This document shows, one piece after another, positions 58,773-64,000 of a DNA stretch of 64,000 bases. The DNA comes from UBA6522 sp965237785. GTDB lineage: Bacteria > Pseudomonadota > Gammaproteobacteria > Steroidobacterales > Rariloculaceae. A program made the position numbers and the translations under genes. A model generated the notes under the pieces. That model did not search any database and was not told the origin of the DNA. It saw only the letters and a list, made by a program, of their open reading frames with translations. The DNA lies in the NCBI GenBank assembly GCA_965237785.1, contig OZ250159.1, positions 3,162,001-3,226,000 of the forward strand, written 5' to 3'. Position 1 is the first letter of the stretch. Each line of letters begins with the position of its first letter.

Positions 58773-59165
58773 TGAATTTCCACTCAGGATTGCGCGCGAT
58801 TTTAGCATCAACCGGGCTCGGCAGATTCGCCCCGGGCGCTACCTGTTCGCAACGTATCCCGAAGTACGCTCCTCGCAATAGCGGATCGGGACAGGATAAA
58901 AGCCAACGCCTCAACCGCCAAGGCCTCTGTGCGGTTGGTGAATCGCGAGGCGAGATGCGCGAGAATTGAGGTCTTGTCGTAGGTAATGGGAAGACTCCGC
59001 GTTGACTTGGAACTGTATCCTATCAACTAGATGGCCCAAGCCGTTTCTTAAGCGTGACAGCTGAGCGTTGTTCCCACCATTTTCCCACGCGAGTATGAGT
59101 TAGTCCTCACGGATAGTTCAGGCGCTCGGTGACCTTGGGCAAGGAGAGACGTACTTGAGATGAAG
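58773..59165. other. Intergenic junction between core genes and the defence block
   Basis: Core metabolic genes end here and the restriction-modification block begins. Apart from the minus-strand gene scrap at 58808-59026 I see no gene, RNA or repeat. Confidence 0.35.
58808..59026 (-). pseudogene. N-terminal scrap of a defence-island-type protein
   Basis: The frame from TTG 59026 reads MIGYSSKSTRSLPITYDKT, SILAHLASRFTNRTEALAVE, ALAFILSRSAIARSVLRDTL and stops at 58808. The pattern SRFTNRTE-LAVEAL-FILSRS-ARSVLRDTL resembles the beginning of large proteins found beside restriction and phage-defence genes. The rest of the protein is absent. Confidence 0.4.
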
Positions 59166-59197
59166 CAATGTGCATCACATTGTTGCATGTAGATGCA
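59166..59197. promoter_or_regulatory. Two palindromes upstream of the RHH regulator
   Basis: CAATGTG-CAT-CACATTG (59166-59182) is a perfect 7-bp inverted repeat and TGCAT-GTAG-ATGCA (59184-59197 or so) a second. They lie about 50 bases before the regulator start and are good operator candidates for it. Confidence 0.5.
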
Positions 59198-59242
59198 CTG
59201 CGTTGTAGGCTGCGGAGCATCGATGAACGGAGTGCGAAGGCT

Positions 59243-59455
59243 GTGGCCGAACGCCGGAAGAAGACGACCAGGCTGACGGTTAGCCTTGATGAGGCTGACT
59301 ACGCCGCCCTGAACACCATGGCGACCAGAAGTGATGTGTCGCTATCATGGGTCATACGGCAGGCAATCCATCGATTTATTCGAGAATACGGCGCTCAACC
59401 CGAACTACCTCTGACACTGGCGGGACCAGCCGACAAGAAAGAGGCGTTGGGATGA
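59243..59455 (+). CDS. Ribbon-helix-helix (CopG-like) regulator
   Basis: 70 residues from GTG 59243, with GGAGTGCGAAGG upstream. RKKTTRLTVSLDEADYAALN is the beta strand and first helix; TMATRSDVSLSWVIRQAIHR is the second helix with the conserved S-W/V-IRQA ending. It lies 46 bases before the methyltransferase gene and could control expression of the restriction-modification pair, as C proteins do in other systems. An antitoxin role is possible, but there is no toxin partner. Confidence 0.75.
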   Translation: MAERRKKTTRLTVSLDEADYAALNTMATRSDVSLSWVIRQAIHRFIREYGAQPELPLTLAGPADKKEALG

Positions 59456-59501
59456 TGACGCGTGGCCATATAAAAAAACTGGAGAACAGCCGGACGGGAA
59501 G

Positions 59502-61115
59502 GTGCGGATAGCACCCTCAACAATGCCAACTCCCAAGGAAGGGGAGAGGCCCACTGCCTATGCTGATCGCGTCGGGGGTTGGTATGTCACTCAGAAGTCC
59601 GATCGGCACCGCAAAGATCACGGTCTCTATCTCACGCCGGTCCTGGCCGCTGATTTCATGGCTGAGCGTATCAGGGCGGACGACGGGAAACTTCGAATTC
59701 TCGACCCCGCTGGCGGTGGCGGTATTCTTTGCTGCGCGGCTGTGGAGGCGCTTGTCTCCCGTGATCCGAAGCCCGTTAGCATCGAGTTGATCGTCTATGA
59801 GATCGATGAAACCCTGATCGCCCCACTACGGGCCGTCCTCGACTATCTCGTGAACTGGTGTCGCGAGGGACATGGACTGGAGGTTACGGTCCAGGTCGAG
59901 GCCACCGATTTCATCATGGCGCATGCTGAGGCGTTGCGTGTGTTCGGCGAGCTTTTCCCCGCCCGGCCAAAGGTGAAAGATTTCGATATCGTTATCTCCA
60001 ATCCGCCCTACTTTAAAATCAGCAAGGCCGACCCGCGCGCGGTAGCCGCTTCCACCGTGGTCCACGGCCAGCCGAACATCTACGCGCTCTTCATGGCAGT
60101 TAGCGCCGCGCTTCTCCGCAAAGGCGGCGACTTCGTCTTTATCACACCGCGAAGCTTCGCGTCAGGCCCATATTTCCGGCAGTTCCGGACCATTTTCTTC
60201 GACATGATCCGCCCGTGCGAGGTCCATGTTTTCGGATCTCGAAGAGACGCATTCAGCAGGGACGAGGTGCTACAGGAGAACATTATCTTCTACGGAGTCC
60301 GTGAGGATCGCTGGCATAAGAGCAGCCCCAGCACGCCGTTTGCCATTTCATCGAGCCGCGGGGTCCTCGATATCGAGGCGCCCAGCCGCCGAGACGTTGC
60401 GGCCGAGACGGTCCTGAATTTCGCCTCGGTTGACAAAGTCCTCCGGTTGCCAATCTGTGACCAAGACGACTATGCACTCGCCCAGGTGGATTCTTGGCCG
60501 AACAACTTACACAGCCTTGGCCTGAATATCTCGACCGGTCCGGTGGTGCCCTTTCGGGCGACGGAATTTATCGCGAAGAAAGGTAACGTGCCTTCTTGCC
60601 ACGTGCCACTCCTCTGGATGAACCACGTGCGCGCCATGCAGGTCTCGTGGCCTTTGAATCGTCACAAGCCGGAATATATCAAGCGCGACGGCGCCGAAGC
60701 ACTTCTTGTCCCGAATAGAAACTATGTCCTCATGCGCCGTTTTAGCGCCAAGGAAGAGGTTCGCCGGCTGACAGCGGCACCGTACGTCGCGGCGCATTTC
60801 GCTGCTTCGGAGGTCGGGTTCGAGAACCACCTCAACTTCATCTATCGGCCTGGCGGCACGCTGTCCGAAGACGAATCCTGGGGCTTGGTGGCGCTCTATA
60901 ACAGCCGCCTCCTCGACACCTATTTCCGGGCGGTTAACGGTAACACTCAGGTGAGCGCTACCGAACTGCGTGCGATGCCGCTTCCCGCACGTGAAACGAT
61001 CATCGAACTTGGCCGACTCGTGCAGAACCTGGCCGATCCCATGGACGGTCTGGATACGCTTGTCGAGAGCCTGATTGCCCTTCATCCCGACCGGAAGAAA
61101 GCAGCCGTTGGCTAG
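59502..61115 (+). CDS. Type II N6-adenine DNA methyltransferase (BsuBI/PstI partner)
   Basis: 537 residues (GTG 59502; ATG 59523 is an alternative). SAM motif I is RILDPAGGGGILCCAAVEAL, motif IV is FDIVISNPPYFKISKADPRA, and LRKGGDFVFITPRSFASGPY is the following strand. The C-terminal target-recognition part includes NRNYVLMRRFSAKEEVRRL and LNFIYRPGG. Gamma-type adenine methylases of this layout pair with BsuBI/PstI endonucleases, whose recognised prototype site is CTGCAG. The 3' end overlaps the endonuclease start by 8 bases. Confidence 0.93.
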   Translation: MRIAPSTMPTPKEGERPTAYADRVGGWYVTQKSDRHRKDHGLYLTPVLAADFMAERIRADDGKLRILDPAGGGGILCCAAVEALVSRDPKPVSIELIVYEIDETLIAPLRAVLDYLVNWCREGHGLEVTVQVEATDFIMAHAEALRVFGELFPARPKVKDFDIVISNPPYFKISKADPRAVAASTVVHGQPNIYALFMAVSAALLRKGGDFVFITPRSFASGPYFRQFRTIFFDMIRPCEVHVFGSRRDAFSRDEVLQENIIFYGVREDRWHKSSPSTPFAISSSRGVLDIEAPSRRDVAAETVLNFASVDKVLRLPICDQDDYALAQVDSWPNNLHSLGLNISTGPVVPFRATEFIAKKGNVPSCHVPLLWMNHVRAMQVSWPLNRHKPEYIKRDGAEALLVPNRNYVLMRRFSAKEEVRRLTAAPYVAAHFAASEVGFENHLNFIYRPGGTLSEDESWGLVALYNSRLLDTYFRAVNGNTQVSATELRAMPLPARETIIELGRLVQNLADPMDGLDTLVESLIALHPDRKKAAVG

Positions 61116-62046
61116 CGTTGAAAAAGCCCAGGAAATCCTGAAGGCTCTCGGCATGCCGCCGGCGCAGCATAATCGGATGTCCGGCATGACACTCATCGCT
61201 CTTTGCGGGCTGGAGCCTGATGTTTCCTGGTCAGCAGCCAAGCGGCGGCGATGCACCGTCACCAAAGGCATTATGGACTATCTCCGGGATCGCTATGGTG
61301 TCGAATATGCACCGAACACTCGGGAAACATTCCGCCGCCAAGTGCTCCACCAGTTTGTTCAGGGCCGGGTAGCCGACTACAACCCCTTCGACCCAGACCT
61401 TCCGACGAACAGCCCGCATGCCCACTACGCCATGACCGGGCCCGCACTGGAGACCGCTCGGCTTTTTGGAACGAAAGGGTGGGATTTGGCTGTGGCAAAG
61501 TTCCGTAGTGAGCAGCATATTCTTGTGGAGCGCTACGAGCGTGAACGCCAACACCACATGATTCCGATCAAGTTAGCAGACGGCCAGGAGCTTCAACTTT
61601 CCCCGGGGCGGCACAACGAAGTGCAGAAGGCCATCGTCGAGGAGTTTGCTCCTCGTTTTGCTCCGGGCGCTCATCTTCTTTACCTGGGGGATACCGCAAA
61701 CAAGGACCTTTTCGTCGATAAGGCCGGTCTCGCCAAGCTTGGCATTCCGATTACAGACCACGACAAGCTGCCGGACATTGTGTTTTACGACGCCGAGCGG
61801 GACTGGCTGTTTCTCGTCGAGGCAGTCACATCCCACGGCCCGGTATCGCCGAAGCGCATCGTTGAACTCGAGGATATGCTTTCCGCGTGCTCCGCCGGTC
61901 TCGTTTACGTCAGCGCTTTTCCGGATTTCCCAGAATTCCGGAATCATATGAAGGCGATCGCCTGGGAGACCGAGGTGTGGCTCTGCGATACTCCCGGTCA
62001 CATGATCCACTACGATGGCGACCGATTCCTGGGCCCGAGGTCGTAA
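61108..62046 (+). CDS. BsuBI/PstI-family type II restriction endonuclease
   Basis: 312 residues from TTG 61108 (the open frame continues to 61075). N-terminal winged-helix-like domain (LKALGMPPAQHNRMSGMTLI, TKGIMDYLRDRYGVEYAPNT, RETFRRQVLHQFVQGRVADY) and C-terminal nuclease domain with KLPDIVFYDAERDWLFLVEA, VTSHGPVSPKRIVELEDML. PD-x-x-FLVEA is the active-site pattern of this family. The recognition site is probably CTGCAG-like; not provable here. Confidence 0.92.
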   Translation: MASVEKAQEILKALGMPPAQHNRMSGMTLIALCGLEPDVSWSAAKRRRCTVTKGIMDYLRDRYGVEYAPNTRETFRRQVLHQFVQGRVADYNPFDPDLPTNSPHAHYAMTGPALETARLFGTKGWDLAVAKFRSEQHILVERYERERQHHMIPIKLADGQELQLSPGRHNEVQKAIVEEFAPRFAPGAHLLYLGDTANKDLFVDKAGLAKLGIPITDHDKLPDIVFYDAERDWLFLVEAVTSHGPVSPKRIVELEDMLSACSAGLVYVSAFPDFPEFRNHMKAIAWETEVWLCDTPGHMIHYDGDRFLGPRS

Positions 62047-62309
62047 ATTAATCATTCCGTGAGTCGCCACTCCCGAAGTTGATCCATTGCCAAGAATTAA
62101 AGCGGTTCTCGATCCACACACCGACAAATCAGGGAAATCGGAAGAACTGAACGGTCCGAGAACGAAGACTAAGGGTCAACTTGAAGAACACGAAGGAGAC
62201 CATTCCAGTCGTTTCTAATGGGCTCCCGATCTCGTGGATCGAAAATCCCGCATTCCTCGATGCGATGTTCCATCCGAGCGCTGCGACCGGCGCCTTGCGG
62301 GTGGCGCGA
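62047..62309. other. Intergenic region between R-M and HicAB
   Basis: About 260 bases. A plus-strand frame from TTG 62181 (KETIPVVSNGLPISWIENPA, FLDAMFHPSAATGAL) looks protein-like for about 40 codons before it becomes antisense to hicA; it might be a gene scrap. Nothing else recognised. Confidence 0.3.
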
Positions 62310-62555
62310 TCAGTCGGTGAAGAAGCCGTGCCGAAGCTCTTCGTCCGGGACAAAACGGCTCGCTTGCCTGTAGATTGCATGCACGGTGCCGGCGGTCAAC
62401 TGCCGGTGCATGGGAACGATCGGAATTTCTCTCCGGCCCGAGGGTCCGATTCGTACAAGCTTGGCGTGACTGCCTCGAATCGAGATCACTTCGAACTCGA
62501 ATCTGCCGAGCAAGCGGACGATTTCGCGAGCCGCGAGCCGCTTCGGACGAAGCAT
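62310..62555 (-). CDS. hicA: HicA-family mRNA interferase toxin
   Basis: 81 residues. RLAAREIVRLLGRFEFEVIS, IRGSHAKLVRIGPSGRREIP and the conserved VPMHRQLTAGTVHAIYRQAS match HicA; the catalytic His is in RGSHAKL. It has a C-terminal extension FVPDEELRHGFF, common in this subgroup. Its ATG shares a base with the hicB stop (TGATG), so translation is coupled and antitoxin comes first. Confidence 0.88.
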   Translation of the reverse strand: MLRPKRLAAREIVRLLGRFEFEVISIRGSHAKLVRIGPSGRREIPIVPMHRQLTAGTVHAIYRQASRFVPDEELRHGFFTD

Positions 62556-63136
62556 CAGAAAGCGCGCGCCGAAGTCTCGAAGCTGATGAGCAGCCGGGGC
62601 TCGGGTGTCAGCCCCAGCACGACGGGGTCTTCGTCGCTCATGTAGAGCTCCACCGCTTCGCGAAGGTTGACGAGCAGCTCGTCCATCGACGCGCCCTGGG
62701 TCGCTACCGCGACTTCGAGGCAGTCGGCGACATAATGCCCCTCGCTCTCGACGACAACGGCGTGAATTACCGGCCGGGCGGTTGCGCGGCGCGGTTCGTA
62801 GGCGGCCCGTGTCTCGGCGACCTGCGGCATGGGGACTTCGGAATTCGACCCGACGTTCAGTTCCAATTCGCGGAATTCCTTCAGAACCTCATAGACGCCA
62901 CGACGCACACGCCTGAAGTACGGCCAGCGGTGGGCGTGATGTTTCGGCGCATTGACGCAGCACCGGCTTACGATGTGAGTCCTCACCGAACGTTCGTTCA
63001 GGTGAGGCAGTGCCTGGACGACTTCCGCCGGCGTGAACGTCCACCCGCGGCGGGCAGTACACAGTCGGCGGGCGACGGTCAGTATCTCTTCGTGGATTTT
63101 CAAGCTGAAATTACACGTGTAAAGAAATTTGTTCAA
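62555..63136 (-). CDS. hicB: HicB-type antitoxin with N-terminal DUF7669-like domain
   Basis: 193 residues (TTG 63136; TTG 63101 possible). N-terminal part, about residues 10-90: IHEEILTVARRLCTARRGWT, FTPAEVVQALPHLNERSVRT, HIVSRCCVNAPKHHAHRWPY, RRVRRGVYEVL, the pattern of DUF7669 winged-helix-like domains. C-terminal part, residues 118-193: VIHAVVVESEGHYVADCLEV, AVATQGASMDELLVNLREAV and ELYMSDED, the HicB RNase-H-like fold. HicB proteins normally carry a DNA-binding domain at the C-terminus; here it is N-terminal and of another type. Confidence 0.8.
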   Translation of the reverse strand: MNKFLYTCNFSLKIHEEILTVARRLCTARRGWTFTPAEVVQALPHLNERSVRTHIVSRCCVNAPKHHAHRWPYFRRVRRGVYEVLKEFRELELNVGSNSEVPMPQVAETRAAYEPRRATARPVIHAVVVESEGHYVADCLEVAVATQGASMDELLVNLREAVELYMSDEDPVVLGLTPEPRLLISFETSARAF

Positions 63137-63162
63137 ATATTACAAGTAGCGCCGGAACTCCG

Positions 63163-63333
63163 TCAATATGGACTCCGAGAATCGGTGGAACAGGTCCGGT
63201 TCAGCCTGACACGAGCGGAGCGCGCCGCGGCCAGACTCGGGGCTTGCTCGGCCACCGCCACGACCGCCTCAAGATCCCTCAGCGTACCCGGCAACCGCGC
63301 CGCCAAACAGTCCGGCGGCAGACTGAACGTCAC
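63163..63333 (-). CDS. Uncertain short ORF (56 aa)
   Basis: GTG 63333 opens 56 codons: TFSLPPDCLAARLPGTLRDL, EAVVAVAEQAPSLAAARSAR. It is upstream of hicB and in the same direction. It could be a gene scrap; no family recognised and no clear RBS. Confidence 0.2.
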   Translation of the reverse strand: MTFSLPPDCLAARLPGTLRDLEAVVAVAEQAPSLAAARSARVRLNRTCSTDSRSPY

Positions 63334-63369
63334 ACCCGCCACCCCCGTCCCACACTAATCCGTTTTCCA

Positions 63370-63689
63370 AGTGATTCGTCTACGAATCATTGCGGGAAAA
63401 ATACGGGGGGTTCTAACGGCAAAGCGTGGGAAACAACAGGGAGATTCGCAGGGACGATCGAACGCCGTTGGCTGGCAACGATCGCTTGTCTGTAAATTTG
63501 TCGCGGTGGATCTCGTGGAGGGATCCACCCCCTGGCACCCGGTGTGGATGCCGGGGGTGGCGGTGGTCGGACCGTTGATCGCTGGGCCTTCGGGGCCGTT
63601 TGTGAGTGAGGTCGCCACCGTCTTTCCGCACGTCCTGAATGGATACTTGGGCATCGAGGCCCGCATGACAAGCACAGGAGCAGGAAAGC
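63370..63689 (+). ncRNA. IS110 5' leader with strong hairpins, candidate bridge RNA
   Basis: 320 bases without a convincing gene precede the IS110 transposase. They contain GATTCG-TCTA-CGAATC (near 63371), a stem pairing 63505-63512 with 63522-63529, and a 12-bp stem pairing 63525-63537 with 63549-63560 (one bulge). The last two share bases and cannot form together. IS110-group elements place their bridge RNA in this leader, so the position fits, but the target and donor loops have not been identified. Confidence 0.35.
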
Positions 63690-64000
63690 ATGAACGATCC
63701 TACCCCCAACACCGTTGGCATTGACATCTCCAAGGCGCATCTGGATGCGCACCGGCACCCGACCGGGGAGGCGGCGCGGTTCGCCAACGATCCGGCCGGG
63801 ATCGAGGCGCTGGCGGCGTGGATCGGCGCGTCGGCGAGCCGCGTGGGGTACGAGTCCACCGGGCCGTGGCACCGGGCGTTGGAGGAGACGCTGGCCGGGA
63901 GGCTGCCGCTTTCGCGCGTGAACGCGATGCGCGCCCGGCGCTTCGCGCAGGCGATGGGCCAGCAGGCGAAGACCGATGCGGTGGACGCCCAGGTGCTGGC
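63690..64000 (+). CDS. IS110-family transposase (N-terminal part; runs off window)
   Basis: About 103 residues are visible from ATG 63690. NTVGIDISKAHLDAHRHPTG is the start of the RuvC-like DEDD domain with the first Asp; GYESTGPWHRALEETLAGRL carries the second acidic residue (E in YESTG); RRFAQAMGQQAKTDAVDAQV has the last two (TDAVDA). CAGGAG upstream is an acceptable RBS. The C-terminal serine domain lies outside the window. Confidence 0.93.
   Translation, partial: MNDPTPNTVGIDISKAHLDAHRHPTGEAARFANDPAGIEALAAWIGASASRVGYESTGPWHRALEETLAGRLPLSRVNAMRARRFAQAMGQQAKTDAVDAQVL

Noticed and set aside
1..64000. tRNA or rRNA genes
   Set aside because: No T-arm or cloverleaf pattern was found by eye; a covariance search would be needed to exclude them fully.

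Overview
The window is a stretch of a high-GC proteobacterial chromosome. The best fit is an uncultured, marine-type gammaproteobacterium: it carries glutaminyl-tRNA synthetase, TonB-dependent uptake under a TPP riboswitch, PnuT/YkoF thiamine salvage, TRAP transport, otsBA, and many secreted small proteins. The taxon is inferred from gene content only. No rRNA or tRNA gene was recognised.

Layout. 1-19.1 kb is mostly ordinary metabolism and transport: choice-of-anchor B lipoprotein, quinone oxidoreductase, Nramp transporter, secreted M20 hydrolase, aminotransferase, MFS, FtsX-type permease, ALDH, TRAP DctQM, ModBC, UbiX and FolE. Scraps of dead genes (a VOC protein, a DinB tail, a cyclase tail) lie in the gaps. 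19.3-34.4 kb is an accessory region. It holds a truncated FGE-like gene, a roughly 1.4/2.0 kb direct duplication of a tightly overlapping operon (AbiEi-like regulator, two small ORFs, membrane coiled-coil protein with 33-bp repeats), a frameshifted AbiJ-like gene, toxin-antitoxin scraps, an IS66-like element with a dead transposase and an intact DUF4338 gene, an AT-richer island, a second IS66-type element carrying an adenine methylase, and a compact dual-OB/DUF488/DUF488 operon. 34.4-40.3 kb is an otsB-GH15-otsA trehalose/glucan cluster followed by a lipase and XdhC. 40.4-53.3 kb is rich in molybdenum-cofactor genes (moeA, moaA, moaC, moaD, moaE, a MobA/MocA-like transferase, an MsrQ-like gene, moaB/mog) mixed with a TRAP binding protein, glnS, cfa and secreted repeat proteins. 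53.3-56.5 kb is a TPP-riboswitch thiamine salvage operon whose TonB receptor is broken. 56.6-58.8 kb is metabolic. 58.8-64 kb is a defence and mobile region: a PstI/BsuBI-type restriction-modification pair with a small RHH regulator, a HicAB module whose HicB carries an extra N-terminal domain, and the start of an IS110-family element.

How it fits together. ModBC (without ModA), the MoCo genes, XdhC and MocA form a coherent molybdenum supply and cofactor theme spread over about 37 kb. DctQM (14 kb) and a TakP-like binding protein (43 kb) could be parts of one split TRAP transporter. The accessory blocks show repeated gene gain, duplication and microhomology-type deletion. The best candidates for undescribed biology are the duplicated coupled operon at 20.2-25.6 kb and the dual-OB/DUF488 operon at 32.6-34.4 kb.
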